DNA of 20,936 bases from Clostridiaceae bacterium (GCA_012728535.1 JAAYEX010000137.1:1-20936); one strand, 5' to 3'; positions 7,605 to 15,638 are shown, counted from the first letter of the stretch. Made by a program: numbers and translations. The notes: generated by a model not told the origin, from the letters alone.

Positions 7605-9440
7605 TTAACCTTCGTCACTACCGATATCTTTGAAATCAGCATCGTAAGTGCCTGGTTCGTTATCAGCTGCAGGACCGTCAGGCTGAGGTGGCTGTTGTTG
7701 CGCCGCCTGCTGGCTCATCTTTTCCGCAACTTTATATAGTACTTGATCCAAGGCGTCACTGTCGGCTTTCATGGCCTCATAATCATCACTGGCGTGACTT
7801 GCTTTCAACTTCTCCAAAGCTGCATTTACCGCTTCGCGATCTTCACCTTCATAGAGTTTTGATGTTTCTTCGTCCTCCAAAAGACGTTCAGTTGCACGAA
7901 TCTTTGACTCTGCTTCGTTTTTCACATTAACCTTTTCGGCGCGTTCCTTATCAGCTTCAGCAAATTCTTCAGCTTCCTTGATAGCCCGTTCAATGTCCGA
8001 ATCGCTCATATTGCTCGATGCAGTAATCGTAATATTTTGCTTACGCTTGGTTGTAAGGTCGATAGCTGCAACATTTACAATACCGTTGGCATCAATATCA
8101 AAGCTTACTTCAATCTGAGGTGTGCCGGCACGTGCCGGAGGAATACCGTCGAGGAAGAATCTGCCTAAAGTTCTGTTATCAGAAGCCATGGGGCGTTCAC
8201 CCTGCAGTATATGGACTTCGACCTGTGTCTGGTTGTCGGCTGCAGTACTGAATACCTGTTTTTTGCTGGTCGGGATGGTGGTATTGCGCTCGATCATGCG
8301 GGTCATTACACCACCCAGGGTCTCCAATCCCAATGACAAAGGTGTGACGTCCAAGAGGACCATTTCATCGACATCACCGGAAAGGATACCGCCCTGGATA
8401 GCTGCACCTAAAGCAACACACTCGTCCGGATTAATCCCCTTGAAGGGCTCTTTATTAAAGAATCCTTTGACTGCTTCCTGAACAGCAGGTATGCGGGTTG
8501 AACCACCAACCAACAAGATTTTATCAATCTGGGCAGGCTCTAAACCGGCATCTTTCATTGCTGTGCGGACGGGCGTCATTGTTGCATCAACCAGATCTTT
8601 GGTCATATCTTCAAATTTAGCCCTGGTCAAATCTATGTCCAAATGTTTAGGTCCATCCTGGCCTGAAGAAATATAAGGCAGGCTGATATTGCTGGTCAAC
8701 ACACTGGAAAGCTCAATCTTGGCTTTTTCAGCAGCATCACGTAAACGCTGTACAGCAAACTTGTCTTTCGACAAATCGACGCCTTCATTATTTTTCATTT
8801 CTTGAATCATCCAATCAACGATGCGGTTGTCAAAATCATCTCCACCAAGTTTAGTGTTACCTGAAGTGGATTTTACATCAAATACACCGTCTCCCAGTTC
8901 CAAGATTGAAACGTCAAAGGTTCCGCCACCCAGATCATAAATCAGTATGGTCTGGTTATCTTCTTTTTCAAGCCCATAGGCCAATGAAGCTGCGGTAGGC
9001 TCGTTAATAATACGGTCTACCTGGAGTCCGGCAATACGACCGGCATCTTTGGTTGCCTGGCGCTGTGAGTCGGAGAAATATGCAGGCACCGTAACTACTG
9101 CCTGAGTCACAGTCTCACCCAGATAAGCCTCAGCATCAGCCTTCAGTTTCTGCAGTATCATAGCTGATACTTCGGGTGGCGTATAAGCTTTGCCATCGAT
9201 AACATGCTTATTATTAGAACCCATTTCACGCTTGATTGATGTAATCGTGCGGTCAGGATTCCTTTGCGCCTGGTTCTTAGCCACTTGACCAACAAGGCGT
9301 TCACCTTCTTTAGTAAAAGCAACGACAGACGGTGTCGTACGTTGTCCTTCCGCGTTAGGAATAATAACCGGCTCGCCGCCTTCCATTACGGATACAACCG
9401 AATTGGTTGTGCCTAAGTCTATTCCGATAATTTTTGCCAT
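7605..9440 (-). CDS. dnaK: Chaperone DnaK (Hsp70)
   Basis: This is an ATP-dependent Hsp70 that binds exposed hydrophobic peptides; it works with DnaJ and the exchange factor GrpE. The 611-residue length is typical of Firmicutes. The actin-like ATPase motifs are all present: IGIDLGTTNSVVSV (phosphate 1), IINEPTAASLAYGL, IYDLGGGTFDVSIL (phosphate 2) and ILLVGGSTRIPAVQ (adenosine). The interdomain linker reads DEMVLLDVTPLSLGLET and is followed by the substrate-binding beta domain and the helical lid. The tail is rich in Gln/Pro and ends in an acidic stretch (YDADFKDIGSDEG). The ATG is preceded by GAGGACATTTAT. It lies 49 bases after grpE, within the HrcA/CIRCE-controlled operon. Confidence 0.98.
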   Translation of the reverse strand: MAKIIGIDLGTTNSVVSVMEGGEPVIIPNAEGQRTTPSVVAFTKEGERLVGQVAKNQAQRNPDRTITSIKREMGSNNKHVIDGKAYTPPEVSAMILQKLKADAEAYLGETVTQAVVTVPAYFSDSQRQATKDAGRIAGLQVDRIINEPTAASLAYGLEKEDNQTILIYDLGGGTFDVSILELGDGVFDVKSTSGNTKLGGDDFDNRIVDWMIQEMKNNEGVDLSKDKFAVQRLRDAAEKAKIELSSVLTSNISLPYISSGQDGPKHLDIDLTRAKFEDMTKDLVDATMTPVRTAMKDAGLEPAQIDKILLVGGSTRIPAVQEAVKGFFNKEPFKGINPDECVALGAAIQGGILSGDVDEMVLLDVTPLSLGLETLGGVMTRMIERNTTIPTSKKQVFSTAADNQTQVEVHILQGERPMASDNRTLGRFFLDGIPPARAGTPQIEVSFDIDANGIVNVAAIDLTTKRKQNITITASSNMSDSDIERAIKEAEEFAEADKERAEKVNVKNEAESKIRATERLLEDEETSKLYEGEDREAVNAALEKLKASHASDDYEAMKADSDALDQVLYKVAEKMSQQAAQQQPPQPDGPAADNEPGTYDADFKDIGSDEG

Positions 9441-9489
9441 ATAAATGTCCTCTTTCTTCTCTTTTATTTAATTTTTGCGAACCGCTCAA

Positions 9490-10014
9490 TCAGTTTGCTA
9501 CCTTTACCATACTGTGGCGTATGACGCGGTCCCCGTGTTTATATCCTTTTTGAAATACTTCTACGATTTCGTTTTCACCGGCATCCTCATCTACGACACT
9601 CATTACGGCCTGATGCAAGGTCGGGTCAAACTCTTCTCCCAATGCTTTTATTTCTTCCACACCCACTTTTTTAAGTGCGGTAATCAACTGTTTGTGTATC
9701 AGACTGATACCGGTAGAATCGGACTCTTTCAAGTCACAGCCGGCTACGCCTTCCATGTTGAGGGCGCTTTCAAAACTATCAAGCACAGGCAGTAGTTCAC
9801 AAACAACTGCACAGCTGGCATCCTGTAACAGAAACTCAAGCTCATTTTTCGTGCGACGGCGATAGTTATCGTATTCAGCCGCAACACGCAAATAACGGTC
9901 TTCCCAGTCTGTTGTCTTATCTTCTTCAGACTCAGACAGGTCAGCAGCCATTGTTTCATTCAGTTTCGGACTGTCAGCTGCTTTGTTTTTTGCTTCAGCA
10001 GTCTTTTGTTCCAA
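9490..10014 (-). CDS. grpE: Nucleotide exchange factor GrpE (upstream part amber-interrupted)
   Basis: GrpE releases ADP from DnaK. The open frame from a TTG at 10014 encodes 174 residues with the GrpE core: WEDRYLRVAAEYDNYRRRTK in the long helix, then LLPVLDSFESAL and the beta domain with EEIKALGEEFDPTLHQAVMS and the C-terminal EVFQKGYKHGDRVIRHSMVKV. The frame continues upstream in the same register to an ATG at 10077 that has a much better ribosome binding site (AAAGGAG, six bases away), but codon 7 is a TAG. The TTG has only GGAG three bases away, which is poor spacing; another possible start is the ATG at 9951. All domains needed for function are downstream of the stop. The gene may have a late start, be read through, or contain a base error (see 10015-10077). 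Confidence 0.85.
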   Translation of the reverse strand: MEQKTAEAKNKAADSPKLNETMAADLSESEEDKTTDWEDRYLRVAAEYDNYRRRTKNELEFLLQDASCAVVCELLPVLDSFESALNMEGVAGCDLKESDSTGISLIHKQLITALKKVGVEEIKALGEEFDPTLHQAVMSVVDEDAGENEIVEVFQKGYKHGDRVIRHSMVKVAN

Positions 10015-10077
10015 ATTCTCCGTCTCTTCTTCTGAATTGAAATCAGATTTTTCCTTCTACTTCTTAGCCTTGCTCAT
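10015..10077 (-). other. Interrupted 5' end of grpE: strong RBS + ATG + in-frame TAG
   Basis: On the minus strand, AAAGGAG and a six-base spacer lead to an ATG at 10077-10075. The frame then reads MSKAKK, a TAG stop (10059-10057), and KEKSDFNSEEETEN before running into the annotated grpE frame with no further stop. The charged, acidic composition is exactly that of GrpE N-terminal tails, so this region was coding in the ancestor. One base change (AAG or CAG to TAG) explains the break. Confidence 0.8.
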
Positions 10078-10107
10078 TCACTACTCCTTTTTCCCACTAC
10101 AGTAATA

Positions 10108-11238
10108 TTAACGCTCTCGTTCCAGTTCTTCAGAAGTCTCTGACAGAATTCTATTTATGAACTGTATTTGAGAAATTATTTCTCCATAACGCATGCGCTC
10201 GGGGCCGATCACCGCCAGCTGACCGGAAATCTTGCCAGAAAAGCGATACACCGTCGATATAAATGACATATCTTCCAGTCCCTGTAGAGCTATTTCCTGA
10301 CCAATGCGCAGCATATAGGCATCTTTCTTTTGACCGACGGTTTCAGTTAATTGTTCATCAATAGATAATGCCGAATCCGACTCGTCGGTCTGCCTCTCTT
10401 CCGTTTGCCTGCTTTCTTCCTCTCTTTGAATATCACTCATGTAACCGGCAACGATTTTCGGCTTATTGATGGCGTGAAAAAAGCGCTGTGCCTTGTCGAT
10501 ATCCTGAAATTCCGGTTGTCCCAGCAAACGATGCAAACCATCTATATAAACGTCAAGATTATCCATTTGCTTAATACTGGTATATGTTTCGTAAGCAACC
10601 TGCTTCAGTAAAGTTTCCGGTATATCCGTATCTTCCGCAGCCGCAGTCACCATCACGAGTGTAATGTCGTTAAGTGCTTTGCCTTTTACTGCATGTTCTA
10701 CAGCGTTGCCGATTCGATTCAGCTGGTCTGCATCCAGAAGCTCGGACACGCGAATCAGTCGGTCGTGAACAATCCCTGCCTGTATTACAACTACCACCAG
10801 GGCTGAACCGGGTTCAATCATTAATATCTTTAGCTGTTGAATGCTTGCAGAGCTATAATCCGGAGACAATGCTATAGAAACAAAGGCTGTCTGTTCCGAG
10901 AGAAAGTCTGCAGCCCTGATGATGAGATCTGAAGCCTCATCTATCCTTTGATCTAAATAATCACGAAACTCTGCCTGTTTCTTCAAGGGAACCAGGGGCA
11001 AATAAGAAAGATTGTTGACGTAGGCACGATAACCCTTATCTGAAGGAACTCTGCCGGCTGAAGTATGAGGTTTCTCCAAATAACCCTCTTCCTCCAGCCA
11101 GGACATAACGTTACGCACAGTAGCGGAGGAAAGGTTAAGGTTATATTTATCTACCAGATACTTGGAACCGACAGGCTCACAAATCTCTACATAACTATTA
11201 ACAATAGCCTGCAGGATCATTCTTGCACGATCATCCAT
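10108..11238 (-). CDS. hrcA: Heat-inducible transcription repressor HrcA
   Basis: HrcA binds CIRCE operators and represses the class I heat-shock genes; its activity depends on GroEL in Bacillus-type systems. The product is 376 residues. The N-terminal winged helix contains YLVDKYNLNLSSATVRNVMS and EEGYLEKPHTSAGRVPSDKG, both strong HrcA signatures. A GAF-like domain follows, and the C-terminus has FSGKISGQLAVIGPERMRYG, another hallmark. Between about residues 275 and 310 there is an acidic insert rich in Glu, Asp and Arg before the conserved C-terminal domain, making it slightly longer than many HrcA proteins. The ATG is preceded by AAGGAGG. It heads the operon and should autoregulate through the CIRCE element 25 bases upstream. 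Confidence 0.97.
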   Translation of the reverse strand: MDDRARMILQAIVNSYVEICEPVGSKYLVDKYNLNLSSATVRNVMSWLEEEGYLEKPHTSAGRVPSDKGYRAYVNNLSYLPLVPLKKQAEFRDYLDQRIDEASDLIIRAADFLSEQTAFVSIALSPDYSSASIQQLKILMIEPGSALVVVVIQAGIVHDRLIRVSELLDADQLNRIGNAVEHAVKGKALNDITLVMVTAAAEDTDIPETLLKQVAYETYTSIKQMDNLDVYIDGLHRLLGQPEFQDIDKAQRFFHAINKPKIVAGYMSDIQREEESRQTEERQTDESDSALSIDEQLTETVGQKKDAYMLRIGQEIALQGLEDMSFISTVYRFSGKISGQLAVIGPERMRYGEIISQIQFINRILSETSEELERER

Positions 11239-11262
11239 GAATCTTTCCTCCTTTTCATAAAT

Positions 11263-11289
11263 TTAGCACTCTATGCCTTAGAGTGCTAA
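11263..11289 (-). promoter_or_regulatory. CIRCE operator (HrcA binding site)
   Basis: TTAGCACTC (11263-11271), a 9-base spacer, and GAGTGCTAA (11281-11289) form a perfect match to the CIRCE consensus. It lies just downstream of the -10 box, covering the likely transcription start and the beginning of the 5' leader of hrcA, about 25 bases before the start codon. Confidence 0.97.
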
Positions 11290-11293
11290 ACAT

Positions 11294-11322
11294 AATTTAA
11301 CACTCACCTTACTGAGTGTCAA
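11294..11322 (-). promoter_or_regulatory. Promoter of the hrcA-grpE-dnaK-dnaJ operon
   Basis: On the minus strand a perfect TTGACA (11322-11317) is followed after 17 bases by TAAATT (11299-11294), a 4/6 match to the -10 consensus. The predicted start falls inside the CIRCE element, as in other vegetative-sigma class I heat-shock promoters. Confidence 0.75.
11297..11322 (-). promoter_or_regulatory. Second, degenerate CIRCE-like inverted repeat on the promoter
   Basis: On the minus strand TTGACACTC, an 8-base spacer and GAGTGTTAA form an inverted repeat with one mismatch. The halves differ from CIRCE by two and one bases, and the spacer is 8 rather than 9. It exactly spans the -35 box and reaches into the -10 box, so a protein bound here would block RNA polymerase. 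It may be a weaker HrcA site. Confidence 0.5.
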
Positions 11323-11328
11323 CGCTTT

Positions 11329-11387
11329 AAATAAAACAAAAATGGCGCATTATGAATCAAATTTGAAGTCTTCTTCGCATTAATGCC
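11329..11387 (-). terminator. Possible weak terminator after hemW
   Basis: Just past the hemW stop, GGCATTAATGCG and CATAATGCGCC can pair as a bulged stem (3 + 4 bp). On the minus strand this is followed by ATTTTTGTTTTATTT. The T-tract is good but the stem is weak and the loop is long, so this is only a candidate for separating hemW from the heat-shock operon. Confidence 0.3.
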
Positions 11388-11390
11388 GGA

Positions 11391-12608
11391 TCACACAAAT
11401 TCGCGAAAAACTATATTGCAAAAGTTCTCTCCCTCAGGCGTCAATCGCAGAGTTTCTCCATCAAAATCAAGCAAGGCTTTTTCCCTTAACTCTTCGATCT
11501 GCGATGCGAACAGCAGGCGATAATCTCTGCCATGGCGCTGCTGAAACTCCTTGGCATTCACGCCCAAGAGTAGTCGTAGGCCCAGCAACATACTTTCTCG
11601 CATTGCTTCTTCCTCAGAAATAATCTCCGTTATATTCGTCTTGGAGTAGGGACCATCCCCTTCAACTGACTTTTTCCACTGCAAAAGAGATGCCGGGTTG
11701 CTTCGACGGATACCGGCCAAATAGCTGCTGGCGGCAGGACCTGCAGCCAGATATGGCTGAGCTCGCCAGTAGACTGTATTATGACGTGACTGGAAAGAGT
11801 CTAAAGCGAAGTTGCTGATTTCATAGTGCTCAAAGCCTCTGTTTATTAGTACTTCTCGGATACGATGAAACATTTTCCTCTCAGTGAGGTCATCCGGAAA
11901 GCGCTCACAATCCGCCACCAGCATCTTTTCAAAACGGGAGTTTCTAGGCACATCCAGTGCATAAGTGGATATATGGGTCAGGGGTAGAGTATTGATAAAT
12001 GCCAGAGTATCTTCTATATCCGACATCCCGGAGTCGGGCAAGCCGGTGATTAAGTCCAAAGAGATATTGCGAAATCCGGCTTTGTAGGCTAATGTAACCG
12101 CCTGACGGGCATCCTCCCTGCTGTGTCTTCGCCCCATTACATGCAGTAAATGATTCGAAGCGCTCTGCAAACCGATACTTAAGCGATTAAAGCCGATCGA
12201 CAGCCAGTCAGCAGCAATCCGTTCAGACGTGATTTGTTCAGGATTTGCTTCCAGTGTAATTTCGGCATCCTGAGCTATACCAAAAAGATCCCGACATAGT
12301 TCGAGTTCCTCAGAGAGGAACTCGAATGCCAGCAAAGACGGTGTACCACCGCCATAATAGATTGTCTTCAATGGAAGTATACTGACGCCATTGACCTCGG
12401 CCTCGTCTTTTAGACGCTGCAATTCCATTTTAATAGTTTCATGCCATAGACGGAAGAGTTCGCTGTCAGCTGTGCTTATGCTGTAAAAATCGCAATAATA
12501 GCACTTGCTCTGACAAAAAGGCACATGTATGTAGAGCGAGCTTACTGTTCCTGACAGCGAATTCGGTGTTACCTGCTGTGGCATTGTATTCTTAATTAAT
12601 GATGACAC
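11391..12608 (-). CDS. hemW: Radical SAM protein HemW (coproporphyrinogen III oxidase-like)
   Basis: HemW is a radical-SAM heme chaperone, often misnamed as oxygen-independent coproporphyrinogen III oxidase. The 4Fe-4S motif is C32, C36 and C39 in HVPFCQSKCYYCDFYS. The CxxxCxYCxF form is diagnostic of HemW, whereas HemN has a fourth cysteine. Next come TIYYGGGTPSLL (SAM binding), EITLEANPEQI, GFNRLSIGLQSASNHLLHVMGR and ISLDLITGLPDSG, all in the usual order. The C-terminal HemN-type domain ends near residue 405, normal for the family. The first available codon is a GTG at 12608 without a clear ribosome binding site, 15 bases after the SPFH gene; an ATG eight codons later is an alternative. In many Firmicutes hemW sits directly upstream of hrcA, as here. 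Confidence 0.92.
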   Translation of the reverse strand: MSSLIKNTMPQQVTPNSLSGTVSSLYIHVPFCQSKCYYCDFYSISTADSELFRLWHETIKMELQRLKDEAEVNGVSILPLKTIYYGGGTPSLLAFEFLSEELELCRDLFGIAQDAEITLEANPEQITSERIAADWLSIGFNRLSIGLQSASNHLLHVMGRRHSREDARQAVTLAYKAGFRNISLDLITGLPDSGMSDIEDTLAFINTLPLTHISTYALDVPRNSRFEKMLVADCERFPDDLTERKMFHRIREVLINRGFEHYEISNFALDSFQSRHNTVYWRAQPYLAAGPAASSYLAGIRRSNPASLLQWKKSVEGDGPYSKTNITEIISEEEAMRESMLLGLRLLLGVNAKEFQQRHGRDYRLLFASQIEELREKALLDFDGETLRLTPEGENFCNIVFREFV

Positions 12609-12623
12609 TCTGCATCGTGTCTG

Positions 12624-13586
12624 CTAATTGTTCTCTTTACTATCAGAAGTGTCGACATCAGCAAGCATTTCTTTTACGGAAACAGCCAGACCGGCTAAAC
12701 CCTGAATCTCTGAAGGGATTATAATCTTGGTAGCACGTCCGTCAGCAACCTTGATGAATGTTTCCAGGCTTTTCAGTGCGATCAAAGAATCATCTGCCTG
12801 CACATCTTTAATCATCTGGAGTCCTTTGGCTGTAGCTGCCTGTAAATTCAAAATAGCCTGAGCTTCACCGTCAGATTCGCGGATTGCAGTTTCTTTCCTG
12901 GCATCAGCACGCAGGATAGCTGCCTCTTTGTCACCTTCCGCCACGCGGATAGCTGCTTCTTTCTGTCCTTCGGCTATCAAAATGCTCTCGCGCTTCTCAC
13001 GTTCAGCCTTCATCTGCCGTTCCATAGCAGTCTGAATATCCTGAGGTGGAAGAATATTTTTTAATTCGACACGATTCACTTTAATTCCCCATGGGTCGGT
13101 AGCTTCGTCCAATGTAACGCGCATACGCGTATTGATAACATCACGGGAAGTAAGAGTTTCGTCCAGCTCCAGGTCACCGATAATATTACGTAATGTGGTA
13201 GCTGTTAGATTTTCTATAGCCATAATCGGATTCTCAATACCGTAGCTATACAGCACAGGGTCTACGATTTGGAAAAAGATGACTGTATCAATTTGCATTG
13301 TAACGTTATCTTTTGTAATAACAGGCTGAGGTGGGAAATCTGCTACTCGTTCTTTTAGTGAAATCCGGCGGGCAATGCGGTCAACAAAAGGTAGCTTCAT
13401 ATGAATTCCCGATTGCCAGGTGGTCTTATAGGTGCCCAGACGCTCGATTACATAAACATTAGCCTGTGGTACAACACGAACATTTTTGATCAGAATCAGG
13501 AAAATAAAAAGTATAACTGCCATCAGTGCAATCATTTCCCAGACACCTGCTACTCCGATTTGGAGGACTGTGTAGATTAAGCTCAT
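12624..13586 (-). CDS. SPFH/Band 7 (stomatin-like, QmcA-type) membrane protein
   Basis: This is a membrane-anchored scaffold protein of the prohibitin/stomatin superfamily, which forms large oligomers linked to membrane microdomains and protein quality control. The open frame begins at 13601, but AAGGAG lies six bases before the ATG at 13586, inside the longer frame, so the product is 320 residues starting MSLIYTVLQIG. One N-terminal hydrophobic segment (about residues 9-33) is followed by VVPQANVYVIERLGTYKTTW, the start of the SPFH domain, then PFVDRIARRISLKERV and PVITKDNVTMQIDTVIFFQI. The C-terminal half is a long Ala/Glu/Arg-rich coiled coil (AERE, EGQKEAAI, EGDKEAAI repeats) of the kind seen in QmcA and HflK. 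It follows nfeD, its usual operon partner. Confidence 0.9.
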   Translation of the reverse strand: MSLIYTVLQIGVAGVWEMIALMAVILFIFLILIKNVRVVPQANVYVIERLGTYKTTWQSGIHMKLPFVDRIARRISLKERVADFPPQPVITKDNVTMQIDTVIFFQIVDPVLYSYGIENPIMAIENLTATTLRNIIGDLELDETLTSRDVINTRMRVTLDEATDPWGIKVNRVELKNILPPQDIQTAMERQMKAEREKRESILIAEGQKEAAIRVAEGDKEAAILRADARKETAIRESDGEAQAILNLQAATAKGLQMIKDVQADDSLIALKSLETFIKVADGRATKIIIPSEIQGLAGLAVSVKEMLADVDTSDSKENN

Positions 13587-13701
13587 AGTTAACTCCTTCA
13601 TTTCTGTTGGGATACCTGCTTAGAATTATATCCTCATGTAAATTTTCATATACTATATTATTCAGTGTATACGCTGTTTCTTTTTCTCGACAATACCTTT
13701 A

Positions 13702-14271
13702 TTACGGAGTTTCCGCTGTGTCTTCCACAACATCAGCCTCCGGGCCTTGCTCATCTTCTCTACTTAGTGCTTCCCTCTGTTGCTGACTTCTTCTCTGGTG
13801 ACGTTTTACCACGGCCTTAACTCCTCTGATCGTCAAGATGAGAACTTCAGCACCGGGTTCGATGACATCCTCCTCATCTTCAGAGCGGGCGCTCCAGATT
13901 TGATTATCTACACGAATCATGCCACGGCCGATTTCGGTATCAATGGTTTCAGTCACAACACCGACTTTGCCGATGATTCGGTCAGCATTGGTCGCTACCG
14001 TTTTGCCGCCATTTTTCATATATCTCGGCCTGATCACAAAAATAAATATAAACAGCCCGATTACAGATGTCGAAAAGAAAACTACCAGTTGTAAGGCAAG
14101 AGATGCCCCAAACAAACTCACAATTACAGTAATTATTGCTGCAATAATGAACCAGATCGAAACGAGATTGAGGGTACTGATTTCTATAACACTTGCCAAA
14201 ACAGCAATCAGAAGCCAAAAAACCCAGTCGCTGATGCCGAGTATAGTCACGTTTAGTAAAAATGTTAGCAT
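13702..14271 (-). CDS. NfeD family membrane protein (short form)
   Basis: NfeD proteins are partners of SPFH scaffolds. This 189-residue short form has about three membrane helices (roughly residues 13-33, 36-56 and 59-80), then RPRYMKNG as a basic stop. The soluble NfeD beta-barrel domain (about 95-158) includes IIGKVGVVTETI, GRGMIRVDNQIWSARSED and IEPGAEVLILTIRGVKAVV; the last is the typical domain end. The C-terminal tail is polar, first basic and then acidic. It lacks the ClpP-like protease domain of long NfeD proteins. GAGGAGA sits six bases before the ATG. The next gene downstream encodes the SPFH protein, the classic two-gene pair; the gene upstream is the M28-like lipoprotein. Confidence 0.88.
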   Translation of the reverse strand: MLTFLLNVTILGISDWVFWLLIAVLASVIEISTLNLVSIWFIIAAIITVIVSLFGASLALQLVVFFSTSVIGLFIFIFVIRPRYMKNGGKTVATNADRIIGKVGVVTETIDTEIGRGMIRVDNQIWSARSEDEEDVIEPGAEVLILTIRGVKAVVKRHQRRSQQQREALSREDEQGPEADVVEDTAETP

Positions 14272-14306
14272 GTTTGTTCTCCTCGTTACTCTTTATGGGC
14301 GAGCAT

Positions 14307-15638
14307 TTATTGATCAAAAATATAATCGATCGGTCCGCGTCTTGTCAGTTGAACCAGTATGAAAGCAGTATTATTGATCCGCTTAGTCAGTCGGTCTTCT
14401 TCTGTTTTCTTCTCAGATTCCTGAGTTACTGTCCCGGTCGCTGTAGTAGCACCGCTATCATGATCTTCTATTGCGGGCAAATCAACAAAGCTTTCTTCTT
14501 CAACTGTGCGGAAGAATTCCTCCAAATAGTCCGTCTTGTCAAACAAGCTCCCTGAGATCATGCCGTTCGTAGGTGCAAAACGTGGGCTGGTGTTCTCCTT
14601 GCCCAGATCACTCTCAGCTACATTGTAGTCACCTGACTCCATGAAGACAACCGGTATGCCGGCCCGGTCAAAGGGTGTGTGATCAGACTCAATTACTGTC
14701 CATTCCCTGTAAAGACCCAATTGTTTCGCACTCACTCCGGTTGGAGTGTAGGGCATGTAATAATCCGTCTGATTGGTATAAACAGCGTAATTATTCTGAG
14801 TGTTAAGAACATAGTCAAAGAAAATATCTGTAACCTGATATAATTTTCGGCGCATTTCATAATTCTTCTCAGAACCGGGTCTAACGGAGTTTTGTCCGGC
14901 ATGGGCATAAATCTTATCGCCGGCATAGATGGGGCCAATATTAATCATGGCGTCAAGTCGTCCCAGCTCATTGTCTGACAGAGATCTCAGAAAGGCCTGT
15001 GCTCCCTCCTGTTGATTTGTTCCTGCGCCAAAAAACACAAAGCGAATATCATAACCGGGTTTTTCCACCAACATTTGCCTTGCCGCCGTCAAAACTGCAG
15101 CTACTCCGGATGCATTATTATGTATCCCATCTGCTGTATTACGCAGTACGTTTCCATTTTCGTCAGCCTCAAGAGTGAAATCAGGTGTGTCGTAATGGGC
15201 ACCGATTATTAAAAGCCTGTCATCAACTCTAGCCGGAGCCTTGTCTGATCGATCTTGTTCAAACTGAGGTGAATAGCTAAAACCTGACCCGCTCAAAGCA
15301 ACAATGACATTCTGCGATTTTTGCGATTTACCGTTCTTAAAAAAAGTGAAACTTTGTATCTCCGGCGAATAGCCCATTAGTTCAAGCTGATCATATATAT
15401 ATTGGGCTGCTCCTGCTTCCTGGTCAGATCCGGGTATGCGCCGGGGATACTCCTGTGCCAATGTCTCAGCAAATACCCTCCCGGATTTTCCATAATCGGC
15501 AACTCGAGTTTTGGCTTCCGGCTCTTCGGAATCACAGGCAAGCAAGGGTAGCAACACAAGAATAACAGCGAAAATAACGCATGAAAAACGAATTATGGAT
15601 CCGCTTTTATATGATGATGATAATTTATAGAATGACAC
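14307..15638 (-). CDS. M28 peptidase-like lipoprotein, probably catalytically inactive
   Basis: This is a 443-residue exported protein with a lipoprotein signal: a hydrophobic stretch from about 15 to 34, then the lipobox LLAC with C35 as the lipidated cysteine. The body follows M28 zinc aminopeptidases: LLIIGAHYDTPDF (H148, D150), a GIHNNASGVAAVLTAA segment, DIRFVFFGAG, a NxD-region and IESDHTPFDRAGIPVVFMES (H320). Several metal and catalytic positions are changed. The bridging Asp of GxNDxxSG is N174, the Glu-Glu pair after FFGA is G206-T207, and the Asp of NLDM is G235. Only the two histidines and D150 remain, so I infer a binding or regulatory role rather than peptidase activity. E211 could be a displaced acid, which would weaken that inference. 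The tail from about 390 to 420 is Thr/Ser/Glu-rich and probably disordered. The start is a GTG with AGGAG 12 bases upstream. nfeD follows after 35 bases. Confidence 0.8.
   Translation of the reverse strand: MSFYKLSSSYKSGSIIRFSCVIFAVILVLLPLLACDSEEPEAKTRVADYGKSGRVFAETLAQEYPRRIPGSDQEAGAAQYIYDQLELMGYSPEIQSFTFFKNGKSQKSQNVIVALSGSGFSYSPQFEQDRSDKAPARVDDRLLIIGAHYDTPDFTLEADENGNVLRNTADGIHNNASGVAAVLTAARQMLVEKPGYDIRFVFFGAGTNQQEGAQAFLRSLSDNELGRLDAMINIGPIYAGDKIYAHAGQNSVRPGSEKNYEMRRKLYQVTDIFFDYVLNTQNNYAVYTNQTDYYMPYTPTGVSAKQLGLYREWTVIESDHTPFDRAGIPVVFMESGDYNVAESDLGKENTSPRFAPTNGMISGSLFDKTDYLEEFFRTVEEESFVDLPAIEDHDSGATTATGTVTQESEKKTEEDRLTKRINNTAFILVQLTRRGPIDYIFDQ

Noticed and set aside
10015..10077. TAG as a reassigned sense codon throughout the genome.
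   Set aside because: dnaJ and gcvT end with TAG at the expected family C-termini, so TAG still works as a stop.
13587..13601. Start of the SPFH protein five codons upstream at 13601.
   Set aside because: Those codons contain the AAGGAG ribosome binding site for the ATG at 13586.
13663..13676. Near-palindrome CAGTGTATACGCTG between nfeD and the SPFH gene.
   Set aside because: It is short, has no loop and one mismatch, and nothing in the context indicates an operator or terminator.
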